Part shown: piece after piece, positions 1 to 12,057 of the stretch | Numbering within the stretch: position 1 is the first letter of the stretch | Layout: every line of letters starts with the position of its first letter | Assembly: GCA_036346205.1 (NCBI GenBank) | Contig: JARFJB010001603.1 | Span: forward strand, 771,001 to 835,000 | DNA: 64,000 nt | From: Vesta saturnalis | Lineage: Eukaryota; Arthropoda; Insecta; Coleoptera; Lampyridae | Direction: 5' to 3' | Program-made: the position numbers and the translations under genes | Notes under the pieces: model-generated | What the model saw: only the letters and a program-made list of their open reading frames with translations | Told to the model about the DNA's origin: nothing | Database searches by the model: none

Positions 1-1006
1 CGCTTTCTAGGTTGCACATTCATCTGTACAACAATAAAAACAATAAAAATTAAATTCGAAGTGTTTAATGGATATCTCGACCCGGGAGTGTGTACCACTT
101 GGCAATTGCCTTTTACAATTAATAACCAAGCGGTATCATATACCCGTTCACCAGCGTACCTCTACACAAATATAAATATAAACAACAAACAACAATGCTA
201 ATTCATACACATACAAGAGTAAGAGAGCCCTGCACTGTCTTTTATTTTAGCAGATTTCAACTTAATGAGCCCGTGTGCGCATAAGATACCTTTGCAAGCC
301 AGTGCTCGATTTTTAATAGGTTACATAGGCTTGTATAATTATTTGTTGCCAGGCTTAATTTATGTAAAGATACCTACTTACACTTCAATTTACACTTTAA
401 TTGATCATAGACACAAACCGTTAACATACGTAGTTTAACTTCAAAAAGGGTGACTGTTATTCATAGATTAATATTTGAAAAACACATTACAACTAACGCC
501 CAAAAGAAAAGACAAATTCGTGTTGGCTAGTTTAAAAGAAAATGTACACGCACGAAATATTTTAAAGACAAACTGTTTACAATGGGAGGTTCTAATTAAA
601 ACATATCAAGGCGCCCGGCTCAATTAAAGTTTCAACAGCAACTCCTGTCCTCTTTGATTTCCACTAACCATGTCTACTCCCGAAAATCAACCCCGTCTTT
701 GAAAAGTGACAAAAAAACAAGAAACATTACTTCACGTTGGAACATATTAATTAAACAAATCGTTACGCAGTTTCGGCAGAACACCTGCTTCTCTACCCGA
801 ATATATGTTTCCTTTTTTCTGTTCAACCTTTACTCAAATATCAATTACATGACACATTAAATAAAATATCCCGAAAATGTTAGCAAATTACGACGTATCA
901 TCACGATATTAAAAATATACTAATTATCTCTTCTATCGCGGTAACAATGGCTATTTGACAAACGTTTATTACAATAATAAAATTTTCGCTGTCCGCTACC
1001 TACAGC
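1..1006. other. AT-rich stretch, no gene recognised
   Basis: Only one short uncharacterised reading frame (about 654-860, plus strand) is present, with no recognisable motif. No repeat boundary was identified. It borders the 3'-truncated LINE reverse transcriptase that begins at 1007. Confidence 0.5.
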
Positions 1007-1666
1007 CTAGAATACCATAGTAATGTCGTTTACTTGAAAACTGTTATGTGGTACGCAGTCAAATGCCTTAAACAGATCATATAAAAACAACTTGATATGA
1101 TTTTTTTCTTCTAGGCCCTGTACAATGTCATTAATAATGGAATGTATAGCGTTAGATATACTGAGACCCCTTCGAAAACCGAATTGCTTTTGAATTAGAA
1201 GATTATTTACTTCAAAGTAGTGTATTAAACTACTCTTGATAACAGTTTCAATAATTTTTGATGTTACTTGTATGATAGAAATAGGACGGTAGTTTTCAAT
1301 GGTATCCTTATTGTCCTTTTTGTATAAAGGTAAAACCTCACTAATTTTTAAAACGTCGGGAAAGACACCTTCTCGAAAACACCTGTTGATCAATATTGTT
1401 AAAGGGAAAGCCAATAAATTTAAATTATCGTTTAACATTTTACTATTTATACCATAATAATCCAAACATTGAGAATTGCTCAGAGAATTTATAACATTAA
1501 CAATATACTTTTTAGTAAGTGAATCTATTTCAAAAGTGATATCCGGAAACGAAAACGATTTAAGTAAGTCTATAGCGTCACATTTACTGGGGTGTCGTGT
1601 ACGGGTAGATTGTTCCGAAAATGAAATAAAATAATTATTGAAACTGTCTGAACAAATGCTATGCTT
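1007..1666 (-). pseudogene. non-LTR retrotransposon reverse transcriptase fragment
   Basis: On the minus strand an open frame can be followed from a stop near 1666 down to 1007; the first methionine is only at 1465, so the fragment is open at its 5' side. It carries the N-terminal half of a LINE reverse transcriptase: a linker (FNNYFISFSEQ), the NYRPISI motif, the QFGFRRG motif and the first catalytic block LYDLFKAFDCVPH, whose Asp is a metal ligand. Right after PHN the reading becomes unrelated and stops, so the second catalytic box (xADD) and the rest are missing. The order matches Jockey/CR1-like polymerases of insects, which copy their RNA into chromosomal nicks. A dead, truncated copy; the exact clade is not determined. 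Confidence 0.8.
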
Positions 1667-1669
1667 CTA

Positions 1670-3885
1670 AGGTTATTTTGATGGACCGCGTGTGTAGTAT
1701 TTTGAAAACGTATGTAACGTGTTTTGGATGTAACTGAAGTGAGTTTGCATGAATAGAATTATTTTTGAGTACGTGTAATGTAAGTTGGTGTAATTGATAC
1801 GTCACTGGAATTTAGTGAGGCATTGGTTACCATGTGAAGGAATATTTGAATGCTGTAGAAATATTTTCGTGTTGAAACACTTAAATTTGGTTGAGAAATA
1901 ATGTTTTGACTAAATTTTTATTAATACGGAACTGGTAAAACTACTAGTCTTTTTGCTACTGTGTATGGAGGAGTGAGTGAGTTTATGATATATTGATATT
2001 TTATTAACGTGCAGTAAGGAATATGTAAGCATTCTTTTGTTTGTAGAAATTTTTGTAATATGGTGCAATAGGAAAATTTAAGGCATGTTCAAGAATGAAG
2101 TTATTAAATGTGAGGGAGTTCGCTAAATTGTGCAGAAATAAGATTCGCCCACATGTGAGATTTGCATAGAAAGTTGAGATATAATCTGGTTAATCTACAG
2201 TGTGAATGTAATTGCAATTGATGATTTCTTCGGAAAGTAATTCAATATGGCTACGTTTATTTCGCATCGTTGGCGCCTTCTTCCACGTTGGAACCTTCAA
2301 CGCGGCAAAGAAACGCATGAAATACTCAATTGGGATAGGTGAATTTTGATAATAGCGCGAATTTATTGTGACGTATTGGCAATATGGCGGGCAGAAGGTA
2401 TATAAGCGAGTGTCAAATTTGAGAAGTCGCCTGGCTAGAGGTTTTAGATAGCTCGAGCAGTACTTGAGTACGAGTCGTGCGCGTTGCATAACGATGGTTA
2501 GTGTCGGAGTTTATTTGTGAAAATTATAGTTTTAGCAGGGCATGTATAGCGACTGCATTAACCCATAAGGATCGTGTAGACATTCACAAATAAATAATTT
2601 AATATATTGTGAGTTGAAGGAAAATATTAGTGATTTTCTTCAAGAAATAAAAAGTGCTTAGGCAGATTAAAAGTTAACACAGCAAATAATTTGTTATTAG
2701 AGTTCAATTGTGGGATGCCTGACCTAATATTATTATAAAGAGAACTGAAGGTAAGCATTTAAGTGACCGAAAGACAAGTTGTAAAATTTAGTCAAGATAT
2801 TCGTGATCATCATTGACATTGAATGTGCACAATCGTTAGCAGTACCAAATTGACTATATAAAAGCGAATAAAAACTTTAATGTGTATGTGGAAGTAACCA
2901 TTTTTCATTGCGGTAAACCTTTTGAAGTGCAAACATTACAGTATAAGGCGATGTGATGTTAGGCTAAAGAGACCCTATACCAGGTACGCAAGTGAACAAA
3001 CCATACACACTGCGTTAGTGAGTACTACAGCCGAGTGCGTAGGGCTACCTCTTGTGTTTTGTGCATAGTGCACCTAAGAATTTAAAAAGGATTACCGAAA
3101 GCAAATCTTATGGACTACAACTACCGCACCGAAAAAGGATTAATTATGTAATACATAAGAATTAGATTTAAATTTTATTGAACTACGACAAGTACGATTA
3201 TCTTTTAAGTACATTTTTTATTGTCGCGTTAATTACGGTTCATTCAAAGAAAAAAAAAGGTAATCGAACTTTAGTTATTTTGTTGTTTTTAGTGTTAGGA
3301 ATTGGCGAAGTTTAGTCTTAATGTATTGATGTGCGAAGTTGTCAATATATATCCACTGTTTAATTTATTTTGTCATTCATTTGTGTCAATTGTGTGCCTA
3401 ACTGGGTACACCTTCTGATAACTGAAATTAGTCTTTGCATATTTTCGAATTTAAGGATCGATTGGAAATTGCGTAATGAGCCAGATCGATCCCAAAATTT
3501 CATTTTAGCTTAGATTAATGCAGAACACTTCTAACAAAGTACTTATTACTTTTTTTTATTCAGCATAAATTACAGTTTTGAAGTATTAAAGTTTTAACCT
3601 ATTAATGAATGTCTAAATACGATTCTAAAGATAAAGTATTAATAAGATATAACGATCTTAATGATGATACAAGCACTAACCGCTCTATGTTTGAACTATT
3701 CAGCAATCAATGAACATTTTGTTGAGATAACAATTTAGTGTTAAACCGATTTTGTTTACTTTATTTTGAATTTTCTAAATTGGGAATACTTATTTAATTC
3801 AAAGTTTTATAATAGGTAGAAATAGTATACGAAGGATACTTAAAAAGTATTCAAGTTAACGTCTTACGATTTGGGAATTTTCGTT
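1670..3885. other. non-coding stretch with one promoter-like patch
   Basis: No coding sequence is recognised on either strand; the 99-codon minus-strand frame at 2190-2489 has no recognisable motif. The stretch is AT-rich except for a more GC-balanced patch around 2250-2500, described separately. No long repeats were detected. Confidence 0.45.
2360..2510 (+). promoter_or_regulatory. candidate TATA promoter (possibly of an LTR or lost gene)
   Basis: A GC-balanced island in AT-rich DNA contains GTATATAAG at 2398-2406 with CG-containing sequence on both sides. The expected start of transcription would be near 2430. No downstream gene is recognised, so it may belong to a solo LTR or a lost gene. 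This is inferred from composition and one motif only. Confidence 0.25.
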
Positions 3886-3889
3886 TGTA

Positions 3890-3970
3890 CAGGGTGTGTT
3901 CAAAAAGGTTTACGACGATCCGTGTGTTTCAGAATTTTCTTAAGCTTTTGGATCAATTTATTTTGAAGTG
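3890..3970. repeat. solo mariner-type terminal sequence
   Basis: TA followed by CAGGGTGTGTTCAAAAAGG at 3890 resembles the ends of the mariner elements elsewhere in the window, which start CAGGGTGTCCACAAAC (35558) and CAGGGTTTTCAAAG (12055). No partner end was seen, and LINE sequence starts directly downstream, so it looks like a truncated element end. Confidence 0.4.
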
Positions 3971-3973
3971 TGA

Positions 3974-4446
3974 TTGCATTTGAATTTCGATTGCCGTCTT
4001 TCCTGGTCTAGCCACATCGACAAACTGTGTAAGAAACTGTCTAGCATACTGTTTCTAATCAGAAGATTGAATAATACTGTTGAAGGTTCAGTACTAAAAA
4101 CTGTATATTATTCTCTTTTCCACTCTCATATTGTTTACGGAGTTGTGCTGTGGGGTAATTCACTTGAAGCTATCCGAGTTTTCAGATTACAGAAACGTGC
4201 GATTAGGTTATTAGCAGGTCTGGGTTTTAGAGAACACTGTTTCAATGCCTTTATCAACGTAGATATTATGGCAGATTTTTAAATGTCATTTACACTTTTA
4301 ATTACATGTTTTTGGTTAATACTAATTGTAACGTGATATATTTAGTTTTTTTTTTGTATGTTTATACAATGCTATTGTATTTAAGGATTTTGACATTCCA
4401 CAAACAATTGCAATATTTTGATGTGGTTAAATAAATATTATTATTA
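3974..4446 (+). pseudogene. LINE 3' end: reverse transcriptase C-terminal fragment and tail
   Basis: A 102-codon frame (to 4282) matches the region after the catalytic core of Jockey/CR1-like polymerases. It has a LSWSSHIDKLCKKLSS block, then a VYYSLFHSHIVYG block and the LQKRAIRLLAG motif, which are typical of the thumb region of LINE ORF2. The frame then degrades. About 160 bases of AT-rich 3' UTR follow, ending in TAAATAAATATTATTATTATTG near 4446, a short-repeat tail of the kind found on CR1-like LINEs. The fragment is 5'-truncated, as expected from incomplete reverse transcription, and carries no endonuclease or xADD box. Confidence 0.75.
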
Positions 4447-4639
4447 TTGCCATTGCGCCGCTTGTGTTGCATTTTTATGGTGAAAAATGTTGTTTTTTTT
4501 GTATGAAGGTTTGAAAATCTGTTGACAATAAGTAAATTGTATGAAGGAAATAGTTCAATAACAAATTCCTTATTTAAATATGGTTAATTTGAAATAACCT
4601 TTTCTGTACCAAATGCCAAATTCGATAGAATTATGTGGT

Positions 4640-6335
4640 GTTCTAAATAAGCTAAATGGAGCAAACTGCGAGATTTTTTTGTAACCTTCCCCTGACATGA
4701 GTATTACTTTAAACAGTCCTCCTCTTGAAACATTGCTCTTTCAATAACTGAAGTTATCTTGATGGGTATGGAGTTACACATAATCGCGTAGGTCATTCCA
4801 GTTCCCAACAATGGTTTAATAGGGCTTGCGCTGATGCATTATCGCAAAAACATAAACTCTGTATCAAATGGAAATCAAATAAATCTGTCGTAAATCATGG
4901 CGACTACATTACCGCAAGGAACAGTTGCAAAAACCTCATCACCAAGGCCAAAAAGATGTTTGAAGAACGTAATTACAATGAATTAGTCTCATGTCCTTTT
5001 GGTAGTCGTAAATTTGGTCATTAGCTAAAGCCATCAGTAAAAACTTTGGTACACCTTCTTTTCCCCCCATGACACCTCGTGACGGATCTGTAGCAGCTGA
5101 TCCTGCCGACAAAACCAACATCTTTGTCGATTGCTTTACATCAAATTCACGCCTCAATGACTCTGGTAAAATTGTGCAGTCTCTCCTCTCACCCATACGC
5201 TATAAAACCAATCTAGCTTCGATACGAACTCCCAGAATCAATTATCAATAAACGTGTCTCAAACAAGACGATATTCCAGCTATCGTCCTAGTCTCCAAGC
5301 ATTGTCCAAACTCTTTTCCATATCAATGTCATCTGGAGAGTGTCCTCATCGTGGAAGTTGGCAAATGTCCAACCAACTCTAAAAGGCGATAAAACCGATC
5401 CTCAAACTATCGACCAATAGCTATCACTTCTATTCTGTCGAAAATCATGGAGAAAGCCATCAACTACAACTACTTTCGTTCCTCGAATCAATGAAGTCTT
5501 AAACGACCACCAGTCTGGGTTCAGACAGAGTCGTTCGACGGTTGATCTTCTTTATATGTCACCCAACTTTGGAATAACACATTAGAAAGGTCCGGTGAAA
5601 CAGTCGTAGCAGCTTTATGTATTTTAAAGACTTTTGACCAGGTTTGCCGCGAGTGTCTACTTTCCAAGCTCACCTCGTTCAGCTTATCCTATGCGTTCAT
5701 CCGTTGGATCTCCAGCTTTCTTGACAAAAGACGTATACGTGTTGTCGTCGATGGCTTCTTTTCGAAAGAAACTATATTAACGCGGGCGTACCCTAAAGAT
5801 CAGTGATAACACCCTCGCTTTTCCTGTTATAGATAAATGATCTCATTTTCGCTACAACTAACCCGGTCCATTGGTTTGCAGACGACAGCACTCTAGATTG
5901 TGGTTCTTCTCAGTTTTCCCACAAAAATAAGCATAGTCAGGCCGTTAAAGTGAAAATGGCTGCCTCAATCAACAGTATCCTTGAATTGGGAAGGAATAAT
6001 TTACTCACGTTCAACGCCCACAAAACCCCGTGTTGCCTTATGTCCGCCAAGGAAAATTTCTGGTGTAAATATGAATGGTTGACCTCTTCTTGTCAACCAG
6101 CAAATCAGTTCCCCGTAAAATTCATCTGGAATTCAGCTCCCATCTCTAGGCCCGAGCTCTCCAATATGCCCTTGACATGGTAAACCACATCCAAAAAAGA
6201 GACATGCCTTATAAATAACCCATCTCTAACTTGTGACCTGCAGTCTCTTGATGATAGAATAGTTTCAGTTCTTTCCTTGTTCTATCACTATTACAATGGC
6301 AAGTATGCCTCCGAAATAGACTCCACGCTCAGGCA
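4640..6335 (+). pseudogene. degenerate LINE ORF2 copy, same family as 23.4-26.6 kb
   Basis: The plus strand follows the same protein as the minus-strand LINE at 23374-26565, but with many frameshifts. Shared blocks are SQQWFNRACADA (connector after the endonuclease), IKWKSNKS, the GSVAADPADK block at about 5080, NYRPIAITSI-like sequence near 5405, GFRQSRS near 5520, and FADDSTLD near 5877, the catalytic box. The copy is 5'-truncated inside the connector, so the endonuclease domain is absent, and it ends inside the C-terminal region at a short palindrome. It is much more decayed than the 24-26 kb copy and so presumably inserted earlier. Confidence 0.8.
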
Positions 6336-6341
6336 TACTAT

Positions 6342-6382
6342 TAGCACAGATGTACATACATAACGTACGTACATCTGTGCTA
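6342..6382. repeat. short palindrome, 14-bp arms
   Basis: TAGCACAGATGTAC (6342-6355) is followed after 13 bases by its exact reverse complement GTACATCTGTGCTA (6369-6382). It sits exactly where recognisable LINE sequence stops. Confidence 0.8.
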
Positions 6383-6693
6383 TTAGTAAAAAAAACATAC
6401 AAGAGAACACAAATTAGGTAATCCAAATTCCTGTTCATTTCAAAAATTGTTCATTAGCTTACGAATATTTCTCTCGTGTATGATTTACTACTATTCACTA
6501 ATGCAACTTCGTTAGGATTACAGGTTAATCGCATTGAACGTTATGAATTGCAGTGGTAATTCAACTGCAATGACGTCATACTCAACTATTATAGTAAGAG
6601 AGCTATTCTTGTCATGAACAAGACGTATTTGTCAAACACTGACAGCTACGTTAAAAAATTTCGTAAGATTTCGTGAAAAAGCATTGATAGCAT

Positions 6694-6799
<106 letters not shown>

Positions 6800-7354
6800 T
6801 CACGCGCTGTTTGGCTACGCGGTATATGGATATACGTATAAATATATATATATCGGTATATCCAATCTTAAATTTTAAATATCGGGCCCCAAGGGGCGGA
6901 ACCTCATATGCGTACTACACTATTCATCGGATTCATCGCCATTTAGTTCATACTGCTGTAAAAAATTAAAATTATTTATTTTCCAAACAAGATGTCAACA
7001 AAACAATATAATTGCAAGGTAATGCTTTCTACAAAATAAATATGCAATTCTATGGAATAAAAAATCAAAATAAATTGTAAAGGTATTTAAAGTTAATGCA
7101 CTGCAACTGTTCTATATGGAAAAGTACCAGTTAGTTAACAATGAATTCAGGGTAGTTATAAAATTGTATTTGCCGCTTAATAGACAGGATGTTTTTGTAT
7201 ACCCTCAAGGTTTATCCCGTTAACAACAGGTATGCAACATGATTTGCGTATAAATCAAAGGAGATTTCCGCCTTAGATATTTCATACGTTGATGAAGGTT
7301 TTACTTATATACTTTCCTTTACTAACTATTAATTATTAAGTTACTAATTACATT

Positions 7355-7775
7355 AAATTATATATTTTATTTTATTTTGCCACCATAATGTTCTTTATAC
7401 GCCTCCAAATGCCGGCGTAATGTGGTCTTTATAGCACGGAAATGTCATTGATGCTAAGCAGCATGATTGACAGCAAACACATGACATGATATATAATAGC
7501 AATATCACAGTATCTTAGTAACAACAAATTAGCCTACTGTCGACTTTATTTCACTGCATTTGCCTTTAAAAACTTGCCGAAAATACTGAATCTTTTTAAT
7601 ATTTTGTTCCAGTTTCATGGTGCAAAATAAAATAAAACATTGTATATACCACGGGCATAATTAGATTATGGCTCTCAGGAATATAAAGCCCTCCGCTTCG
7701 CGTTGGGCTTTTAATATTCCCTCGAGCCATAATCTTCTGATTATGCCCTTAATACATAAATATCTATTATACTTG
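7355..7775 (-). repeat. dispersed structured repeat, copy A
   Basis: This stretch matches 22484-23064 in inverted orientation over nearly its whole length. Shared blocks include the TGGCAAAATAAAATAAA end, the AAGACCACATTACG block, the CATGTGTTTGCTGTCAATCATGC-type block, and a long central hairpin at 7653-7748 (about 40-bp arms, beginning GGGCATAATTAGATTATGG and ending ATTATGCCC). There is no open frame and no obvious terminal inverted repeat. It is probably a non-autonomous mobile element; the family was not recognised. Confidence 0.75.
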
Positions 7776-9135
7776 ATAATGTGTAATAATCGGCTATATT
7801 GAACAAAAAATGTAAGCTACCTGCCATTGCCGTAATAATCACATCACATTTCAACTTTCGAATTAATTTTACTATTATTATTAAATTACAAATTGCGTTA
7901 CATTCTCAAATTATTTTGTAGTAAATTCATTCGAACCCGTTGAATATTTTTTCGACAAGGTCAAGTTTTGAAATAATTCAGTTGCACTTGAAAATCGCAG
8001 AACGCGAAGCATGTTTGCGTAAAAAAGACATTTTTTTCTTTACGTAAACTTTAAAGACGGTTAAAATTAACTCTGTTTAAATGAATTAATTTCTGATTAG
8101 GACTTGACTGTACCGAGCGTTATAGTTTTAAGTCGACGAATTAAATTCGTTCCATGTTACTGCCATCTGCGATTGAAGTCTTCTCGCTCATCAGTAAGTA
8201 TAATCGTAAATTCAAAGTGAGCGTGCGTGGTATAACATCGGTAAAGTAAAGCGTTTACTTCTGTTTTTTGACGCGCTGATCGCAAATCGTAGTTAATAAT
8301 CAGACTCGTCTAGATTTCTGTCATACAGAATAGACCTTCGGTTAGAGGAGCTGGAATGAAAAGGAGATTAAATCAATGCTAAAGATGTCTTAATAGCGAC
8401 ACGCCTGAAGTATAAGGAATGAAATAGTAATCATACATCAAAGAAAGGAATTTTATTAGCCAGAGGTGCAATAAGGGTACGATGCTAACAAGGTCTTCTT
8501 TACCATGTTTTATGTATTATTCACTGACCGCACATTTACTTTCGAATTTTTCAAAAAATTCAAACGACTTTATAATTAAACACAACATAACGATGGTCTG
8601 TGATCTTTTGATGTTTATATTTCTTAACATTTTATAGTTTACAATAGTTAGCAGATGATTAACCATTCCCTATAAATAAATGTTAAAAAACGTCAATTTC
8701 TTGTAGGTACTTCTCTAGAAATTAATGAGGTCAACTTTTTCACTTGAATAGTCCAAAGATTACGTACTGTATAATAGTATTTGTTACGTTCTCTACACGG
8801 TATTCTTTGAGGTTACCGTCGACCGTCATTGTAGTAATGGTAATTTCATACAAACGACATGATCGTTCAAAATAGATATTCCTGCGTTGAAACATACGAA
8901 ACTCGATTGTCAGTATCGTTGTCTGATAATTGAAGAAAAAATCTCACTAGACATACCTAAAGAATGGGAAGGTCTTTCTTTAATAGTCAGCCTACTAACG
9001 GTATATATTACGCCTCACAGATTTTTAGAGGAGCAGCAAGAAGTATTCCGTTCCGTTTCTCAATAACCCCTAGAACTGTTTGTTTATTATATGTAAATTT
9101 ATTTAAATGTTAATGTTTCTTCCTCATTATCGTCT
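7776..9135. other. AT-rich stretch, nothing recognised
   Basis: No coding motif, tandem repeat or inverted repeat was found on either strand. Confidence 0.45.
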
Positions 9136-9700
9136 ATATTCGCTTTCCCATTGAATAGGTAAGTGTCTTCACATGTCCCCACATGAAAAAGCCTAGTAAG
9201 TTGAGTTCCAGAGATCGGGGTAGCCAAGTAATGGGACCACCACAACCTATCCATCGATTTGGATATTGTCCATTGAGGAAATTAGTGACAATTCTTCCAT
9301 AACGGCACCATCATGTAAAAAGAACATAGTTCCTCTGCGTTCAAGAGAAATGTCCTCAAATAGTAGAGGTAGACCGATACATTTTTCTGTTCAAATTTCC
9401 GTCGAAGAAAGCTCATAGATCGTTATGGAAATCGCAACTCTTGTAATTGTAGCTTCGTTAAAGAAAGGGGTTCTTAAAAGAATATCCAGATGATTGATCC
9501 ACCACTCACAAAGGGGAATTCTTTGGGAAAATCGATCGGGAGAGGTCCCTATATCGGTTGGTAAAGGTAGGGATGCTGTATGTTCTCTCGAAAAGTGTCT
9601 TGCACGGCCGCCCTGACTTCTCCAAAAAGTACAGAAATTCTTCTCAAACAATCTCAAGAATTTTATCAGCATTGCTTTTCACATCTTTTCTTTCACAATT
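9136..9700 (-). pseudogene. mariner-like (DD41D-type) transposase remnant
   Basis: Read on the minus strand, the remnant has a CEWWINHLDILL block before the first catalytic site (SDEATF of relatives, here NEATITRV), then FFLHDGA with the second catalytic Asp. After a deletion of about seven bases come NFLNGQYPNRWIG, GGPITW and LPRSLELNLLGFFMWGH. The last block corresponds to SPDLNPLDFFLWGH of intact relatives, so the third acidic residue has changed to Gly. Allowing for the deletion, the second and third catalytic positions lie 41 residues apart as in the intact element at 12.5 kb. A GGCCACCCTG end at 9869-9878 (reverse complement CAGGGTGGCC) is a plausible right terminus; no left terminus was seen. 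Confidence 0.75.
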
Positions 9701-9924
9701 GGGTTCAGGAAACGATGTTTTATTGACTAATGTAGCTATCCGTACGACATGACGACTTCAAGACATGACTTTTCAAGAACCGTTAGGAATTCGGGAAAAA
9801 TGAATAGAATCATATTTGCTTCAAATTAGTCATAGAATTCATATACGAAGTATCTCGGATACCTCGGCGGCCACCCTGAATAACAAAAATTAAACCATGC
9901 GGTTGAGTTGCAGTAGAACGGTGC

Positions 9925-10560
9925 TAGTTAATATTTAAAACTTCACCACAAGGTGGCGTTACAAATTGCGTAATACCGCAAAATAACGCTACTAGTTTTT
10001 AAATTATACTACTTCTAATATACCACAAGATAGTGCTACTAGCTTAAAATTTTACCGTAAGATGGACAGCAAACTGTGTAATTCTGCAAAATGGAGTTGC
10101 TAGATTATGAATTATATCACAAGATGGCGTTGCAGACTGTATGATAGATTTTAATTAATGGAGGAAAGTAAAAAAAGTACATGTATGTTAACTTCTAACT
10201 AATGTGAAAAAGACACGGTAAGCCAAAAAGGTACAGGGATCAAGATGGAAACAAACGAAAATGGACACAGAAACAAGATGGCTGGTATACTAAAAGGTAC
10301 ATGTAAATAAGACGAAAGAACACCAAAAAGGCACAAAGAGATAACACAGCGTAAAGCCAAAAATTCATACCGAAGCAAAATGACGGATATACACACGCAA
10401 ACAAGGTAACGAAAAGTTAAAAAGCAATACAAGCAAGACAGTGGAAAACTAAAAAGGCACACGAAAACAAGATAGCTAAAATCCAAAACGACCCACAGGA
10501 ACTAGATGGCGGAAAGCTAAAAACACACACGTTAAGAGGATGTCGAAAAGATGTTGCACC
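9925..10560. repeat. degenerate minisatellite with 'AAGATGG' units
   Basis: Two adjoining blocks of imperfect tandem repeats. From about 9925 to 10150 units contain ACCACAAGATGGCGTTGCA-like and GCGCTACTAG-like segments. From about 10200 to 10550 units of about 35-45 bases contain AACAAGATGGC, GAAAGCTAAAAAGG and CACACG segments. Divergence is high. No coding potential is apparent. Confidence 0.55.
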
Positions 10561-10635
10561 AACGTGTTGGGTGCTTAACCAAGACACTGGACAGGGTGTG
10601 AACCAGGAACCTTACAAAGAGATAAGGTGGTATGA

Positions 10636-10950
10636 TTGTGAGGGTTAGTGTGAGTGTGAGTGTGAGTGTGAGTGTGAGTGTGAGTGTGAGTGTGAGTGTG
10701 CGTGTGCGTGTGCGTGTGCGTGTGCGTGTGCGTGTGTGTGTGCGTGTGCGTGTGCGTGTGCGTGTGCGTGTGCGTGTGCGTGTGCTTGTGCGTGGCGTGT
10801 GCGTGTGTGCGTGTGCGTGTGCGTGTGCGTGTGCGTGTGCGTGTGCGTGTGCGTGTGCGTGTGCGTGTGCGTGTGCGTGTGCGTGTGCGTGTGCGTGTGC
10901 GTGTGCGTGTGCGTGTGCGTGTGCGTGTGCGTGTGCGTGTGCTTGTGTGG
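10636..10950. repeat. GT-rich array: (GTGAGT)n then (GTGCGT)n
   Basis: About nine GTGAGT units (to about 10698) pass into a long run of GTGCGT hexamers to about 10945, with two short interruptions. Open frames on both strands here (Ala-His, Val-Arg, Cys-Val repeats) are microsatellite artefacts. Alternating purine-pyrimidine steps make this a candidate Z-DNA former. Confidence 0.95.
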
Positions 10951-11991
10951 TTTGAATTTGTGAAATCGGTAGCGGGTGCCGAAGAAACAAAACGTTGAGG
11001 GAACACTAAACATGTGTGTTGGTTTGGAAAAAGGTTTAATCTATCGTTGCGCACTGGGAGGAAATCTGGGAGAGCTAGTTTTACAGTTAAACGGCACGAT
11101 TTCCACAAATCTAAGGGAAAAGGTCGATAATTAAAAAAAAGAGCAAATGAGGTACATTTTGTAAAAAAAAAAACGTTGTAAAATTTAAATATTTAAAACC
11201 TATCAAACAATTATCAAAGTGAAGTTAAAGGGGCCTATAGGACAAAAGTAACTGCAGAAATTTTCTTTGAGTTAAGGCAGTTAAGACTGCCACGTGTTGT
11301 TAAAATGTATATTTTCTCTGGTTTTGAATTTACAATTTTGATTCGTTTGCCCTATTGTGGACTCTCGGATCGAATTCTTGAGTTTCATTACCTTGGTGCT
11401 ATTTGTGTTGCCTATCTGGGAATAAAGCTTAGTGGTGTTGTAACATCTTTATTAGGTCACAAAATATAGCAACATAAACCAATTCTACGGAAGTAATAAA
11501 AATGAATAAAATTAACCTTACTTTTCATAAATAAATAAAAATAAAAATAGAAATTAGTCTGGTGGTTGCGGGAAGTAGTAATATACTGCCTGGTTCCTCC
11601 GACTAATTACAGGGGCCCTCTCTTGCTAATTCCTAGAACTATACAACCAAAACACAGGTGCTGCATGCACGTTAAGTATTTTGTAAATGAATAGATTAAT
11701 TACTGTGAGAATATACAATAAGGGTCGTGTATTGTTATGTGAGTTTTGTTTTAATTACAGGTGAGTACTGAGTTTGTACTGGTAATTATATGTAATAGTT
11801 AATGTGCTGCTAAGAAATAGCTGATTCAGTAAAGTTTTGTACTTTAATTAAATGCTATGGAAAGATTAGAAAATTGCTGATATGTAGTAATTAATATGGA
11901 GTGATTTATGCATGAAAGCATAAGCGGAACTGGAATTTATATACAGGGTGCATGTGTTTATAGATACAGGTGAATGTTGTATGTATATAAT

Positions 11992-11996
<5 letters not shown>
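10951..11996. other. non-coding stretch left of the mariner element
   Basis: No gene was recognised. A TACAGGGTGCATG motif at 11943 resembles a mariner end, but no partner was found. Confidence 0.4.

Positions 11997-12054
<58 letters not shown>
11997..12054. repeat. (TA)n tract, target site of the mariner element
   Basis: About 58 bases of TA run directly into the left end of the element at 12055; TATATA also follows its right end at 13948. Tc1/mariner elements insert at TA, so the tract is the likely insertion target. Confidence 0.9.

Positions 12055-12057
<3 letters not shown>

Noticed and set aside
2190..2489. 99-codon minus-strand frame as a gene
   Set aside because: No recognisable domain and it overlaps promoter-like sequence; chance frame more likely.
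10532..11108. Long open frames encoding His-Thr, Ala-His, Arg-Thr or Cys-Val repeats
   Set aside because: They are translations of the GT/GTGCGT array in every frame and strand and end at its edges.
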